Source: Bacteroides sp. (GTDB taxonomy: Bacteria; Bacteroidota; Bacteroidia; Bacteroidales; Muribaculaceae). From it: a stretch of 64,000 bases of DNA. Both the position numbers and the translations under genes were made by a program. The stretch lies in NCBI GenBank assembly GCA_014802105.1, contig JAAVCX010000016.1, positions 48,283-112,282 on the forward strand. Direction: 5' to 3'. A model generated the notes under the pieces. The model was not told the DNA's origin, made no database searches, and saw only the letters and a program-made list of their open reading frames with translations. Of this stretch, positions 45,253 through 55,775 are shown piece by piece (positions within the stretch are counted from its first letter, which is position 1; every line of letters starts with the position of its first letter).

Positions 45253-47979
45253 TTACTTCTTGATGATCTTGTTGCCGTTGGAGATGTAGAAGCCGGGGGC
45301 AAGCGATGAGAGGTCGGTGCCCAAGTAATTACCGGCAAGGTTATAGATGCCTCCGGGGATAGCCTGCTTATCGGCCATGATGCTTTCTACTGACGATTGG
45401 GCAGACTTATGGGTAAGCTTGACCACGGCTCCCTCGGTGGTGATGGAGCGACGCAGACGTATATCGGCCGACGAGGCGCCAAGCATCAGATCTACATTGC
45501 CCTCTTCGACGTCAAAGGTCTGGGTCGTGGAGTTGAAATAGGAGAGCTGGTCGTGACCGAGGGGGATAGTGACGGTCTTGGATTCGCCCGGCTCGAGCTC
45601 TACACGCGCAAAGCCCACGAGCTGGAGCTGAGGACGGTCGATCGACGACTGACAGCGGGCATAGAGCTGCACCACATCGGCTCCTGCCCGCGAGCCGATG
45701 TTGGTGATGTTGGCTGTGGCTGTGAGTTGCTCTCCTTTGGCGAGACGGTCGGAGCTGAGGGTGAAGCCCGAGTACTCGAAGGTGGTGTAGCTCAGACCAT
45801 AGCCGAAAGGATAGAGTGGAGTACCCTTGTGATACATGTAAGTGTAGCCGGCCTTGCGTATATCATAGTCGAGCATGCCCGAGGGTAGATCGGAGAGTGA
45901 GTTATACCATGTAGAGGTGAGGCGTCCCGAGGGATTATAGTCGCCATAGAGCACGTCGGCTATGGCTTGTCCCTGGGCCTGGCCGTCATACCATGCTTCG
46001 ACTATGGCCGGGATGTGCTGCTTGGCCCAGTTGATTGTCATGGAGGAGCAGGTCTGGAGCACGAGCACTACATTGGGATTGACGGCATAGATCGACTCCA
46101 GGAGTTTCTGCTGATCGCCCGGGAGGTCGAGCGAGGTGCGGTCGTTGCTCTCGTCGGAGATAGAGAGGTCTGTGCCACCGGCAAAGATGACAATATCGGC
46201 CTTGCGGGCTATCTCGAGGGCTCGGGAGAAATTAGTGTTGGTGCTCGACTTGATGTCACAGCCTTTGTAGTAGTAGACAGGGCCATCCTCTTCGAGGGGA
46301 TTGGCCACGTCAGGATCATAGAAACGGAACCAGTCCATGTTGGCGCAATATTTGTCACCGTTGGTGCCCCCCTCAAACTTGGTGTAGATAGTGTGGATGC
46401 CTTTACACACCTGCGGGTCGACGCTGACGCTGGTGGTGACATAGGTGCTCCAGTTGCCGGTGACAGGACAGGTCACTGTCGCTACGGGCTCTGAGTCGAG
46501 ATTGTCGAGATAGAATTTCACCACTGTGGCGTTGCTGTTCTTGGCTGCGTGGTAGATGTCAAGTTTTGAGCGGCCGGCACCCAGATTGACGTTGTCAAAG
46601 GCTACCCAGTCATTGTTGAAGATATAACCGAGGTTGCCTGCCGAGCCGTTGGCTTCGTGGGTGAGGCGCTTGCTGCCCGAGGCGATCGACTGTCGGTCAC
46701 AGTCTTCAAACTGCACTGTGCCGTCGTTGATCTCATAATTCAGTTTGGCCGCCACTCCGTCGAGGATAGTTGAGAGGGCCGTAGGCGAGCCTGAGTAACC
46801 GCCGAGGGTTACGGTATTGCCCTGAGGGCCGATGATGGCTACGGTTTTGGAGGGATCGAGAGGGAGGAAGTTGCTCTCGTTCTTGAGGAGCACGATGGCC
46901 TCACGGGCTGCCTTGAGAGCTAAGGACTGATGCTTGTCACAGTTTAGCACCGACTGATCGACCGATGTCCATTTCACTGAAGAGGGGTCGTCAAACTCGC
47001 CTACCGAGAAGCGTGAGGCGAGCACCCTTGTGAGGGCTTTGTCGAGGTCGGCTTCGGTCATGAGTCCTTTTGAGATTGCCTCCTTGCAGTAGAGCTGGAA
47101 GGTGTCTCCACAGTTGAGATCCTCACCGTTGACGATCGAGATGGCCGATGCTTCGGCTCCTGTAGTTTTGTAATGATGCTTGTTGAAGATGTCGTCGACA
47201 GCGCCACAGTCTGATGTCACAAAGCCGTCAAACCCCCACTCGTCGCGCAGAATATCGATGAGCAGGAGGCGGTTGGCTCCACACGGGATCCCGTTGACGG
47301 CGTTGTAGGCACTCATTATCGAGCGGACGTTGGCATCCTTGACGGCCATCTCGAAGGCCGGAAGATAGTATTCGCGCAGGTTGCGGTCGTCGACATCGCT
47401 CGAGGTGGAGTGACGCCCTTTCTCATAGTTGTTGGCGGCAAAGTGTTTGGCTGTGGCTATGGTCTTGTAGTGTTTGGGATCGTCGCCCTGCATACCCTTG
47501 ATAAACTCTACGGCTATACGGCCGGTGAGGTAGGGGTCTTCGCCATAGTTCTCTTCGTCGCGGCCCCAGCGTGGGTCTCGGCTCATATTGATGGTCGGAC
47601 ACCAGTAGATCAGGCCTTTCTTGGAGGTATTGTTGTAGACGCGACACTCATCTGAGATGGCTGTGGCTACGTCGAAGATCAGATCGAGATCCCAGGTAGC
47701 CGAGAGGGCCTTGGAGACGGGAAAGGAGGTGGCCAGGCCCGAGCGGGCTACGCCGTGGATGGCTTCGTTCCAATAGTTGTAGCCGGGAAGCGAGAGCGAC
47801 GTGATGGCTGAGGTCTTGTGGCCCACCTGGTCGATCTTCTGGTCAAGGGTCATGCGCGAGACCAGATCGGCGGCACGCTCCTCGGGGGTGAGCGACGTGT
47901 CCTGATAGGGGAGGAGGTCGGCGATTGCTCCAAATGTGGACATAGATAAGGCCAGGAGCGTCAAAGTGATTTTTTTCAT
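45253..47979 (-). CDS. Glycoside hydrolase family 3 enzyme with inserted CBM6-like domain (probable beta-xylosidase)
   Basis: An exported 908-residue glycosidase. After a signal peptide (MKKITLTLLALSMSTFGAIA) the GH3 barrel runs from about 25 to 370, with CPTINMSRDPRWGRDEENYG near 125, AKHFAANNYE near 175 and the nucleophile in FVTSDCGAVDD near 255. The second GH3 domain (LLKNESNFLPLDPSKTVAIIGP) is interrupted near 420-555 by a CBM6-like jellyroll (FEDCDRQSIASGSK to NMDWFRF). A fibronectin-like domain follows near 745-830, and the C-terminus (IYNLAGNYLGTD) is sorting-like. Sequence features resemble xylan 1,4-beta-xylosidases, but arabinosidase activity cannot be excluded. Single-gene unit. 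Confidence 0.9.
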   Translation of the reverse strand: MKKITLTLLALSMSTFGAIADLLPYQDTSLTPEERAADLVSRMTLDQKIDQVGHKTSAITSLSLPGYNYWNEAIHGVARSGLATSFPVSKALSATWDLDLIFDVATAISDECRVYNNTSKKGLIYWCPTINMSRDPRWGRDEENYGEDPYLTGRIAVEFIKGMQGDDPKHYKTIATAKHFAANNYEKGRHSTSSDVDDRNLREYYLPAFEMAVKDANVRSIMSAYNAVNGIPCGANRLLLIDILRDEWGFDGFVTSDCGAVDDIFNKHHYKTTGAEASAISIVNGEDLNCGDTFQLYCKEAISKGLMTEADLDKALTRVLASRFSVGEFDDPSSVKWTSVDQSVLNCDKHQSLALKAAREAIVLLKNESNFLPLDPSKTVAIIGPQGNTVTLGGYSGSPTALSTILDGVAAKLNYEINDGTVQFEDCDRQSIASGSKRLTHEANGSAGNLGYIFNNDWVAFDNVNLGAGRSKLDIYHAAKNSNATVVKFYLDNLDSEPVATVTCPVTGNWSTYVTTSVSVDPQVCKGIHTIYTKFEGGTNGDKYCANMDWFRFYDPDVANPLEEDGPVYYYKGCDIKSSTNTNFSRALEIARKADIVIFAGGTDLSISDESNDRTSLDLPGDQQKLLESIYAVNPNVVLVLQTCSSMTINWAKQHIPAIVEAWYDGQAQGQAIADVLYGDYNPSGRLTSTWYNSLSDLPSGMLDYDIRKAGYTYMYHKGTPLYPFGYGLSYTTFEYSGFTLSSDRLAKGEQLTATANITNIGSRAGADVVQLYARCQSSIDRPQLQLVGFARVELEPGESKTVTIPLGHDQLSYFNSTTQTFDVEEGNVDLMLGASSADIRLRRSITTEGAVVKLTHKSAQSSVESIMADKQAIPGGIYNLAGNYLGTDLSSLAPGFYISNGNKIIKK

Positions 47980-48037
47980 GGTATTTGATTAAGATAAGAT
48001 GCGTAGAAGGCGGTGGAACCGGCCTTTAGTGTATCGG

Positions 48038-48045
48038 CAAAGATA
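48038..48045 (-). promoter_or_regulatory. Promoter -7 box of the GH3 gene
   Basis: Minus strand reads TATCTTTG, about 59 nt before the GH3 start. Confidence 0.58.
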
Positions 48046-48107
48046 AGCCAATTATTTGAAAGTAAAAAAATATAAAGGCAGTTTTGTCGGGGGCAAGGAT
48101 AAAATCA

Positions 48108-48138
48108 GGCCCTCGCGGCTGTTGGTGCCGGGAGGGCC
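48108..48138 (-). terminator. Terminator of the leucine operon
   Basis: GGCCCTC (48108-48114) pairs with GAGGGCC (48132-48138), continued inside by GGC/GCC; on the minus strand TGATTTTATCC follows. Confidence 0.75.
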
Positions 48139-48179
48139 TTGACGTGTGATGATTTTTTTAGCGGAAGGAGATCAGGAGA

Positions 48180-49241
48180 TCAGTTCTCGCGTATCCAGTT
48201 GACTATCCATCGGCCTACCTCGCGGGTGCCGTAGGTGTCGCCTCCGGGAACCTGTATCTCGGGGGTGCGTACATTGGCGTCGAGCGCGGCGTTGACGGCG
48301 CGGCGTATCAGGTTACCCTCCTCGGTGAGGTCGAAATACTCGAAGAGCATGGCCACCGAGAGGATCTGGGCCAGGGGATTGGCTATGTTCTTGCCTTTGG
48401 CCTGGGGCCAGGAGCCGTGGATGGGTTCGAAGACGGGTGTCTTCTCGCCGGTCGAGGCCGAGGGGAGCAGTCCCATCGAGCCTGAGATGACCGAGCCCTC
48501 GTCGGTGAGGATGTCGCCGAAGGTGTTCTCGGTGACCATCACGTCAAAGAAGCGTGGATCCTGGATCATGCGCATGGCGGCGTTGTCGACATACATGTAG
48601 TCGGTCTCGACGTCGGGATACTGAGGGGCGATCTCTTTGGCTACATGGCGCCACAGGCGCGAGGAGGCAAGGACGTTGGCTTTGTCGACTACGGTGATAT
48701 GCTTGCGGCGTCGACGGGCGTAGGAATAGGCTACATGGAGGATGCGCTCCACCTCGGCGCGGGTGTAGGCGTTGGTGTCGAAGGCACGCTCGGTGCCCTC
48801 GAGCTTTTCGCCGAAGTACATGCCGCCGGTGAGCTCGCGGATACACACGAAGTCGGCACCCTCGACCACTTCGCGCCTCAGGGGCGACATGTGGAGGAGA
48901 CACTCGAAGGTCTCGACGGGGCGGATGTTGGCATAGAGGCCGAGTTTCTTGCGCATTGCCAGGAGTCCCTGCTCGGGGCGCACTTTGGCCGAGGGGTCGT
49001 TGTCAAACTTGGGGTCGCCCACGGCCGAGAAGAGCACGGCGTCGGCCCAGAGACAGTCCTGATAGGTGGCTTCGGGGAAGGGGTCGCCTACTTTGTCGAT
49101 GGCGTCGGCTCCGCAGAGGGAGTAGCGATACTCTACGTTGTGGCCGAATTTTTCACACACGGCGCTCATGACGTCGACGCCCTGAACAGAGATTTCGGGG
49201 CCTATGCCGTCGCCGGGCAGTACAGCTATCTTGAAGTCCAT
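48180..49241 (-). CDS. leuB: 3-isopropylmalate dehydrogenase
   Basis: NAD-dependent oxidative decarboxylation in leucine synthesis, cytoplasmic, 353 residues. Motifs: [13 protein letters not shown] near 5-17, [11 protein letters not shown] near 135-145, [15 protein letters not shown] near 190, and [23 protein letters not shown] split across about 242-264 with the metal-binding Asp residues. [17 protein letters not shown] near 275 completes the family pattern. The same enzyme type can oxidise 3-methylmalate in the citramalate route, which fits the CimA-like neighbour 36 nt upstream. Confidence 0.95.
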   Translation of the reverse strand: MDFKIAVLPGDGIGPEISVQGVDVMSAVCEKFGHNVEYRYSLCGADAIDKVGDPFPEATYQDCLWADAVLFSAVGDPKFDNDPSAKVRPEQGLLAMRKKLGLYANIRPVETFECLLHMSPLRREVVEGADFVCIRELTGGMYFGEKLEGTERAFDTNAYTRAEVERILHVAYSYARRRRKHITVVDKANVLASSRLWRHVAKEIAPQYPDVETDYMYVDNAAMRMIQDPRFFDVMVTENTFGDILTDEGSVISGSMGLLPSASTGEKTPVFEPIHGSWPQAKGKNIANPLAQILSVAMLFEYFDLTEEGNLIRRAVNAALDANVRTPEIQVPGGDTYGTREVGRWIVNWIREN

Positions 49242-49277
49242 GATAGATTGTAGGGGGATTAGAGTTGATTGACGGGA

Positions 49278-50807
49278 TTATTTGTATTCGAGAAGGTTGA
49301 GCATCTTGACGGTGGCCTGGATGGCGGCCTCGGTCTGGTCGGCGTCGAGACCTCGGGTCTTGATGGGGGTGCCGTCGAGATCCCAGACGATAGTGGCCTG
49401 GACCAGGGCGTCGGTGCGTCCGCCGGGGGGGATGCTGATGGAGTAGTTGGCCAGCGAGGGGAAGGGGAGACTGAGCCGGGTGGTGTAGATGTTGCGCACG
49501 GCTTTGACAAAGGCGTCAAACTGACCGTCGCCCACTGCCGAGTCCTGATATTCGCGGCCGTCGATGATGAGTTTGACCGAGGCCGTCGGTCGCAGACCGC
49601 TCGAGAGGTTGAGGGCATAGCCGCCGATCTTGACGCGCGAGGGGATACTCTCGTGTTTGAGCACGTCGGCCACGATGAAGGGTAGGTCGCTCTGGGTGAC
49701 GATCTCTTTTTTGTCGCCCAGCAGGGTGATGCGGTCGGTGACTTTTCTGATGTCCTCTTCGGGCAGCTCGATGCCGAGGGCCTGAAGGTTTTTGCGTATA
49801 TTGGCTTTGCCAGAGGTCTTGCCCAGGGCATATTCGCGCTCTCGGCCGAAGCGCTCGGGGAGCAGGTCGTTGTAGTAGAGGTTGTGCTTGGTGTCGCCGT
49901 CGGCGTGGACTCCGGCACACTGGGTGAAGACGCTCTCGCCGATGATGGGCTTGTTGGGAGGGATCATTATGCCCGAGAATGACTCGACGATGTGGCTCAC
50001 TTTGTTGATGCGTGTCTCGTCGATGCCTGTGGCCACATGCAACTGGTCGTGGAGCACGGCTACCGAGCTCGAGAGGGTGGCGTTGCCGGCGCGTTCGCCC
50101 AGACCGTTGACTGTGCAGTGGACTCCGCGAGCTCCGCCCTTTACGGCGGCAAAGAGGTTGGCCGTGGCAAGGTCGTAGTCATTGTGGGCATGGAAATCAA
50201 AGTGGACGCCGGGGTGACGCTTGACCATGTCGTGGATATAGGAGAGGGTGTCGTAGGGGTTGAGCACACCGAGGGTGTCGGGCAACATGAAGCGCTTGAT
50301 GGGGAGCGGCCTCAGTGCTTGCATCATGGCCAGCACATAGTCGCGTGAATGTTTCATGCCGTTGCTCCAGTCCTCGAGATAGAGGTTGACGGTGAGTCCG
50401 GCCGTAGCGGCGCGCTCGACCTCGTCGGCTATCAGGGCGAAGTGTTGCTCGGGGGTGAGACCGAGCTGGAGGCGGCAGTGGCGTTCCGATCCCTTTGAGA
50501 GCAGATTGATGACACGGGCGCCGGTGTCGGTCACCCAGTCGATCGAGCGACCTGAGTCGATGAAACCGAGCACTTCGATGGAATCGAGGCGTCCGATGCC
50601 TTTTGCCCAGGCGCAGATGCGTGCCACCGAGTTGCGCTCGCCATCGCTGACACGGGCCGAGGCCACCTCTATGCGCGGGACGTGGAGCTCGTTGAGCAAC
50701 AGGCGCGAGATGGTCATCTTCTCGGTAGTCGAGAAGGATACTCCCGAGGTCTGCTCGCCGTCACGCAGGGTGGTGTCGAGGATCTCTATGAAGTTGGGCT
50801 GGCTCAC
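49278..50807 (-). CDS. Second LeuA-family synthase, probably (R)-citramalate synthase
   Basis: A 509-residue HMGL-family enzyme with a C-terminal LeuA regulatory domain. [20 protein letters not shown] (residues about 7-26) holds the metal-binding Asp and catalytic Arg, [13 protein letters not shown] near 201 gives the HxH metal ligands, and [12 protein letters not shown] near 233 is the signature. The regulatory domain spans about 375-509. It differs from the LeuA at 52909 in the substrate-pocket region ([11 protein letters not shown] instead of [11 protein letters not shown]), matching CimA-like proteins of Bacteroidota as I recall them. Citramalate synthase would feed 2-oxobutyrate for isoleucine using the same LeuCD and LeuB. 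It overlaps leuD by 4 nt. The citramalate assignment is inferred. Confidence 0.75.
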   Translation of the reverse strand: MSQPNFIEILDTTLRDGEQTSGVSFSTTEKMTISRLLLNELHVPRIEVASARVSDGERNSVARICAWAKGIGRLDSIEVLGFIDSGRSIDWVTDTGARVINLLSKGSERHCRLQLGLTPEQHFALIADEVERAATAGLTVNLYLEDWSNGMKHSRDYVLAMMQALRPLPIKRFMLPDTLGVLNPYDTLSYIHDMVKRHPGVHFDFHAHNDYDLATANLFAAVKGGARGVHCTVNGLGERAGNATLSSSVAVLHDQLHVATGIDETRINKVSHIVESFSGIMIPPNKPIIGESVFTQCAGVHADGDTKHNLYYNDLLPERFGREREYALGKTSGKANIRKNLQALGIELPEEDIRKVTDRITLLGDKKEIVTQSDLPFIVADVLKHESIPSRVKIGGYALNLSSGLRPTASVKLIIDGREYQDSAVGDGQFDAFVKAVRNIYTTRLSLPFPSLANYSISIPPGGRTDALVQATIVWDLDGTPIKTRGLDADQTEAAIQATVKMLNLLEYK

Positions 50808-51394
50808 AGGCGGCTTGCTTCAAATTTTTCTATATCGGCGCGCTTGGAGAGCAGGTACTCGACATCGTCGAGTCCCTCGCTGAGACACTGTTTCTTGTAG
50901 GGGTTGATGTCGAAGGTCTCGCTGCGGCCTGTGGCGAGGTTGGTGACAGTCTGGGAGGGGAGGTCGACCTTGACCTGAGTAGAGGGGTCGGCCTCGATCG
51001 AGGCAAACAGCTCGGCCAGGAACGACTCGCTGACGGTCACGGGGAGCACGAAGCAGTTGAGCTCGTTCTGCTTGTGAATGTCGGCGAAGAAGCTCGAGAT
51101 GACCACTCTGAAACCATAGTCGTGGATGGCCCAGGCGGCGTGTTCGCGCGAGGATCCTGAGCCGAAGTTCTTGCCGGCTACGAGTATGCAGCCGCTGTAG
51201 GTAGGGTCGTTGAGCACAAACGAGGCTATGGGTTCGCCGTTCTTGTCGAAGCGCCAGTCGCGGAAGAGGTTGTCGCCGAAGCCTTCGCGCGAGGTGGCTT
51301 TGAGGAAGCGGGCGGGAATGATCTGGTCGGTGTCGACATTCTCCATCGGGAGGGGTACACAGGTCGATATGATGGTTGAGAATTTTTCTTTCAT
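50804..51394 (-). CDS. leuD: 3-isopropylmalate dehydratase small subunit
   Basis: Swivelling domain of isopropylmalate isomerase, 196 residues, partner of LeuC. Motifs: [17 protein letters not shown] near 17-33, [20 protein letters not shown] across about 66-85 and [20 protein letters not shown]. The frame is open well upstream, but ATG 51394 matches the family length. Its stop overlaps the next gene's start (ATGA). It is 65 nt after leuC. Confidence 0.95.
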   Translation of the reverse strand: MKEKFSTIISTCVPLPMENVDTDQIIPARFLKATSREGFGDNLFRDWRFDKNGEPIASFVLNDPTYSGCILVAGKNFGSGSSREHAAWAIHDYGFRVVISSFFADIHKQNELNCFVLPVTVSESFLAELFASIEADPSTQVKVDLPSQTVTNLATGRSETFDINPYKKQCLSEGLDDVEYLLSKRADIEKFEASRL

Positions 51395-51459
51395 GATTGA
51401 TAGGGATCGTGGAGGTAAATCAGCGATGAGAGGGGAGCACGATAGGTCGCGACGATGGA

Positions 51460-52848
51460 TCAGAGTTGGCGCGGATCGGTGATGAAGCCGGTGACAGCGG
51501 CTGCGGCGGCTACCAGAGGGCCGGCCAGGATGGTGCGTGCCCCGGGGCCCTGACGTCCCTCGAAGTTGCGGTTGGAGGTCGAGACGGCGAGCTTGCCGGC
51601 GGGAATCTTGTCGTCGTTCATGGCGAGGCAGGCCGAGCATCCGGGCTGACGCAGCTCAAAGCCGGCTTCGGCCAGAGTCTTGTCGAGTCCCTCCCGGCGT
51701 ATCTGGGCATCTACGGCCCAGGATCCGGGCACGAGCCATGCGGTGACATCGGGGTGTTTTTTCTTGCCCTTGACGGCGGCGGCAAAGGCCCGGAAGTCTT
51801 CGATGCGTCCGTTGGTGCAGGAGCCGAGGAACACATAGTCGACCTTCTTGCCCAGAAGTTTCTCGCCGGTGGCGAAGCCCATGTATTCAAGGGCCTTGCG
51901 GTAGCTGATGAGGCCCTGCTCGTCGGCGGGATCGGGGATGGCCTCGGTGATACCGATGCCCATGCCGGGGTTGGTGCCGTAGGTGATGCGGGGCTCTATG
52001 TCGGCGGCGTCAAAGTGTATCTCCTTGTCGAAGGTCGCGTCGGGATCGGAGTGGAGTGTGCGCCAGTAGGCTACGGCTTTGTCCCAGTCGTCGCCCTTGG
52101 GGGCAAACTCGCGTCCTTTGACGTATTCGATGGTCTTCTCGTCGGGGGCTATCATGCCGCCTCTGGCACCCATCTCTATCGAGAGGTTGCAGAGGGTCAT
52201 GCGCTCCTCCATCGAGAGGGCGCGCACAGCCTCGCCGGCATATTCGACAAAGTAGCCTGTGGCTCCGCCGGTGGTCATGCGGGCGATGATATAGAGGGCC
52301 ATGTCTTTGGCGGTGACTCCGGGTCTCAGGTGACCGTCGACGGTGATGCGCATCTTTTTGGGCTTGGGCTGGATGATGCACTGGGAGGCGAGCACCATCT
52401 CGACCTCAGAGGTGCCTATGCCGAAGGCTACGGCTCCGAGGGCTCCGTGGGTAGAGGTGTGGGAATCGCCACACACGAGGGTCTGGCCGGGGAGGGTGAG
52501 ACCGTTCTCGGGGCCTATGACGTGGATGATGCCGTTTTTGGGATGACCGAGGCCGTAGAGGGTCACTCCAAATTCATTGGCATTGCGTGTGAGGGTGTCG
52601 ACCTGGTTGCGGGAGACGGGGTCGGCTATGGGTTGATCTTGGTTGAGGGTCGGTATATTATGGTCGGGGGAGCAGACGGTGAGAGCCGGACGCATCACTT
52701 TGATGCCGCGGCGGCGCAGTCCCTCAAAGGCCTGGGGGCTGGTGACTTCGTGGCAGTAGTGGCGGTCGATATAGAGCTGGTCGGGGCCGTCGGGTATGCG
52801 GTTGACCACATGTGCGTCCCATATTTTGTCGAAAAGTGTCTGTGGCAT
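51460..52848 (-). CDS. leuC: 3-isopropylmalate dehydratase large subunit
   Basis: Aconitase-family Fe-S enzyme, 462 residues. The cluster cysteines lie in [15 protein letters not shown] near 343 and in [12 protein letters not shown] near 404 (CxxC). Other motifs are [19 protein letters not shown] near 27, [20 protein letters not shown] near 127 and the [13 protein letters not shown] segment [11 protein letters not shown] near 432. With LeuD it isomerises 2-isopropylmalate, and possibly citramalate. Confidence 0.96.
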   Translation of the reverse strand: MPQTLFDKIWDAHVVNRIPDGPDQLYIDRHYCHEVTSPQAFEGLRRRGIKVMRPALTVCSPDHNIPTLNQDQPIADPVSRNQVDTLTRNANEFGVTLYGLGHPKNGIIHVIGPENGLTLPGQTLVCGDSHTSTHGALGAVAFGIGTSEVEMVLASQCIIQPKPKKMRITVDGHLRPGVTAKDMALYIIARMTTGGATGYFVEYAGEAVRALSMEERMTLCNLSIEMGARGGMIAPDEKTIEYVKGREFAPKGDDWDKAVAYWRTLHSDPDATFDKEIHFDAADIEPRITYGTNPGMGIGITEAIPDPADEQGLISYRKALEYMGFATGEKLLGKKVDYVFLGSCTNGRIEDFRAFAAAVKGKKKHPDVTAWLVPGSWAVDAQIRREGLDKTLAEAGFELRQPGCSACLAMNDDKIPAGKLAVSTSNRNFEGRQGPGARTILAGPLVAAAAAVTGFITDPRQL

Positions 52849-52908
52849 AGGGGTTGAACGGGGTGAATGAAGTGGTTGAAACTGACACTGACAGAGAGAG
52901 GTAGTGGG

Positions 52909-54405
52909 TCAGTGTACGAATTTATTGATGGCGTCGATGAAGGCTTCGGCCGAGGCGGCCACGATGTCGGTGTTGGCCGAGAAGCCGTGGTAGGAGACTC
53001 CGTCGTGCTCGACGGTCATGTGTACCTTACCGACGTCGTTGCTACCCTTGTTGATAGCCTGTATGAGGAACTCCTTGAGGAGCATCTTGCGGCGTATGAT
53101 GTTCTTGATAGCCGAGAGGGCTGCGTCGACGGGGCCGTTGCCCGAGGCGCATGCTTCAAATTTCTCGCCTGCGATGTCAAGCCCCACGCTGGCCACGGAG
53201 TGGACTCCGACACCCGAGGTGACCTGAAGGAAATCGAGCTTGATGCGCGAGGAGGCTTTGCGGTGCTGGCCGGCGAGCATGAGCACGTCGTCGTCGTTGA
53301 TCTCTTTCTTGCGGTCGGCCAGAGCCAGGAAGGCTTCGTAGGCTTTGTCAAGCTGTTCGGAGGTGAGGTCACAGCCGAGCACGTGGAGGCGGTGCTTGAG
53401 GGCGGCGCGTCCGCTGCGGGCGGTGAGCACGATGGAGTTTTCGTCGATACCGACCTCTTTTGGGTCGATGATCTCGTAGCTCTCGCGGTTTTTGAGCACA
53501 CCGTCCTGATGTATGCCCGAGGAGTGGGCGAAGGCGTTGCGGCCCACGATGGCTTTGTTGGGTTGGACGGGCATGTTCATGAGCGAGGACACCATGCGTG
53601 AGACGGAGGTGATGCGTGTGGAGTTGATATTGGTGTCGATGCCGAGCTCGCGGTGGGAGCGGAAGGTCATGACTACCTCCTCGAGGGCGGTGTTGCCGGC
53701 GCGTTCGCCGATGCCGTTGATGGTGACTTCGGCCTGGCGGGCACCGTTGATGATGCCGCTGACGGTGTTGGCCGTGGCCATGCCCAGATCGTTGTGGCAG
53801 TGGGTGGCTATGGTGACGCGGTCGATGCCGTCGACGTGGTCGATCAGATATTTGATTTTGGCTCCAAACTCAGCGGGGAGGCAGTAGCCGGTAGTGTCGG
53901 GGATGTTGATGACGGTAGCACCGGCGCGTATTACGGCCTCGACCACCCGGGCGAGATATTCGTTGTCGGTGCGGCCGGCGTCTTCGGCATAGAACTGGAC
54001 GTCTTCGACAAATCGTTTGGCGTAAGCCACGGCTTTGACGGCACGCTCGAGGATCTCTTCGCGTGTGGAGTTGAATTTATAGCGTATGTGGGAGTCGGAA
54101 GTACCGATACCGGTGTGTATGCGCGGATGTTTGGCATATCTGAGGGCATCGGCGGCGACACGTATGTCGTTTTCGACAGCGCGGGTGAGGGCGCAGATGG
54201 TAGGCCATGTGACGGCTTTTGAGATCTCGACAACTGAGTTGAAGTCGCCGGGGCTCGAGACGGGGAAGCCGGCTTCGATAACATCGACGCCGAGCGACTC
54301 GAGGGCTTTTGCCACCTCGATTTTCTCGACGGTGTTGAGCTGGCAGCCGGGCACTTGCTCGCCGTCGCGGAGGGTAGTGTCAAATATAAAAAGTCTATCG
54401 CTCAT
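52909..54405 (-). CDS. leuA: 2-isopropylmalate synthase
   Basis: Condenses acetyl-CoA with 2-oxoisovalerate, the first step of leucine synthesis. The 498-residue protein has [16 protein letters not shown] near 8, [14 protein letters not shown] near 40, [16 protein letters not shown] near 199 with the HxH ligands, [18 protein letters not shown] near 229, and a C-terminal regulatory domain near 365-498 that usually binds leucine. First gene of the operon leuA-leuC-leuD-cimA-like-leuB; -7 box at 54428. Confidence 0.95.
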   Translation of the reverse strand: MSDRLFIFDTTLRDGEQVPGCQLNTVEKIEVAKALESLGVDVIEAGFPVSSPGDFNSVVEISKAVTWPTICALTRAVENDIRVAADALRYAKHPRIHTGIGTSDSHIRYKFNSTREEILERAVKAVAYAKRFVEDVQFYAEDAGRTDNEYLARVVEAVIRAGATVINIPDTTGYCLPAEFGAKIKYLIDHVDGIDRVTIATHCHNDLGMATANTVSGIINGARQAEVTINGIGERAGNTALEEVVMTFRSHRELGIDTNINSTRITSVSRMVSSLMNMPVQPNKAIVGRNAFAHSSGIHQDGVLKNRESYEIIDPKEVGIDENSIVLTARSGRAALKHRLHVLGCDLTSEQLDKAYEAFLALADRKKEINDDDVLMLAGQHRKASSRIKLDFLQVTSGVGVHSVASVGLDIAGEKFEACASGNGPVDAALSAIKNIIRRKMLLKEFLIQAINKGSNDVGKVHMTVEHDGVSYHGFSANTDIVAASAEAFIDAINKFVH

Positions 54406-54427
54406 AGGTTCTTTGCGTTTTAAGTCG

Positions 54428-54435
54428 CAAAGTTA
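54428..54435 (-). promoter_or_regulatory. Promoter -7 box of the leucine operon
   Basis: Minus strand reads TAACTTTG, 23 nt before the leuA start. The palindrome array at 54506-54597 lies 70-160 nt upstream of this box. Confidence 0.6.
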
Positions 54436-54505
54436 CGAATTATTTGTTGAATGGCATAATTTCTTTCGATTTAATTCTGTCGGTGTTTGGCCGGAGGGGG
54501 AGGGA

Positions 54506-54597
54506 GGACAGGATGTCAAATGACAAGGTGTCACAATGACAAGGTGTCAAAATGACGGGATGTCAAAATGACGGGATGTCGAAAAGACTGGATGTCG
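54506..54597. repeat. Array of TGACA-N3-TGTCA palindromes every 16 bp
   Basis: Consecutive 13-bp sites at 54521 (TGACAAGGTGTCA), 54537 (identical), 54553 (TGACGGGATGTCA), 54569 (TGACGGGATGTCG) and 54585 (AGACTGGATGTCG), exactly 16 bp apart, with a further half-match at 54506. The region lies between the leuA promoter and the tsf terminator. Confidence 0.8.
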
Positions 54598-54635
54598 GCC
54601 CGGAGAGATGTCGGGGTGACGAGAGGTCATAAAGA

Positions 54636-54674
54636 AAACCGCCGTCGGCCCGGATGAAGGGGCGACGGCGGTTT
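54636..54674 (-). terminator. Terminator after tsf
   Basis: AAACCGCCGTCG (54636-54647) pairs with CGACGGCGGTTT (54663-54674), 12 bp; TTCTTTATG follows on the minus strand. Confidence 0.8.
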
Positions 54675-54700
54675 GAAATAGGTTGACTCGCTCGGGAGTA

Positions 54701-55693
54701 TTAGTCCTGATTGAGGTTTACGCGCTTGAAGTCAACGACAACGAGACCCTTGGTGGTGTTGTCGAGGAACTGACCTACGGTGAGCTTGCTGTCCTGAACA
54801 TACTCCTGCTCCATGAGGCACGACTCTTTGAAGAACTTGTTGAGACGGCCGTTGGCGATGTTCTGGATCATAGCCTCGGGGAGGTTGGCTGCCTTAGCTT
54901 CGGCAGTGGTCTTGATGATCTCGCGACCCTTGGCGGCGTCCTCCTCAGAGATCCAGCCCTTGGAGATGTTGCTCTCGATGTGGTCTTCGGAGTCGAAGTG
55001 GTTGGGGTTGAGACCAGCCTTCTTGAGGGCGGCTTCAACAGCCTTGCGCACCTGCTCCTGCTTGGTCTTCTCGACTGCTACGGCGATCTCCTGGTCGATA
55101 GTGGCCTGGGGAACGTTCTCGCGAGCTACGGCTACGGGGTTCATGGATGCGATCTGCATACATACCTCGCGGCCTACCTGGGGATCGACACCCTCGAGGT
55201 TGAAGCCTACGATGGCGGCGAGCTTATTGTTGAAGTGGTTGTAGGCGGCGGTGGTGGGAGCCTCTACTACTACGTATGCACCGATCTCGGTCTTCTCGCC
55301 GGTCTTGCCGCTCTCTTCGGTGATGAGGTCGGCTACGGTCTGGCCGTCAACGACGAAGGCTTTGAGCTCTTCGGCGGTCTTGAACTTGTTGGCCATGGCG
55401 ATTTCCATGAGGCGCTCGGCGAGGGCGATGAAGCCGGCGTTCTTGGCTACGAAGTCGGTCTCGCAGTTGAGGGCGAGGATTGCGGCGAAGCTGCCGTCGG
55501 TCTTGGCGATGACGTGACCCTCGGCGGCCTGACGGTCTTCGCGCTTAGCGGCTACGGCCTGACCTTTCTTGCGGAGGATTTCTACGGCTGCCTCGATGTC
55601 GCCGTTGGTCTCGGCGAGGGCTTTTTTGCAGTCCATCAGGCCGGCGCTGGTGAGGTTGCGCAGCTTGGTGATATCTGCCATTGTAACTGCCAT
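54701..55693 (-). CDS. tsf: Elongation factor Ts
   Basis: Nucleotide exchange factor for EF-Tu, 330 residues. The N-terminal UBA-like motif KLRNLTSAGLMDCKKALAE (about 10-28) is followed by the signature NCETDFVAKN near 79 and the core and dimerisation domains, ending VDFKRVNLNQD. The length of 330 is longer than the E. coli protein (283) and usual in Bacteroidota. It is 83 nt after rpsB in the same direction. Confidence 0.96.
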   Translation of the reverse strand: MAVTMADITKLRNLTSAGLMDCKKALAETNGDIEAAVEILRKKGQAVAAKREDRQAAEGHVIAKTDGSFAAILALNCETDFVAKNAGFIALAERLMEIAMANKFKTAEELKAFVVDGQTVADLITEESGKTGEKTEIGAYVVVEAPTTAAYNHFNNKLAAIVGFNLEGVDPQVGREVCMQIASMNPVAVARENVPQATIDQEIAVAVEKTKQEQVRKAVEAALKKAGLNPNHFDSEDHIESNISKGWISEEDAAKGREIIKTTAEAKAANLPEAMIQNIANGRLNKFFKESCLMEQEYVQDSKLTVGQFLDNTTKGLVVVDFKRVNLNQD

Positions 55694-55775
55694 AATGATA
55701 TAGTGTTTCCTGGTAGTTGTTAAAATTTTGGGAATAGGGGGTGGAAGCCCTCGGGAGGGCTTCCTGAGGGGGCTA

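Noticed and set aside
51395..51640. Upstream extension of leuD by about 80 residues
   Set aside because: The extension is Arg/His-rich antisense-like sequence overlapping leuC, and the LeuD family starts at the internal ATG.
51466..52857. A 463-codon plus-strand frame opposite leuC
   Set aside because: It mirrors leuC almost exactly and shows no family features.
54506..54597. CRISPR array
   Set aside because: Units are only 16 bp, contiguous and without unique spacers; no cas genes are nearby.
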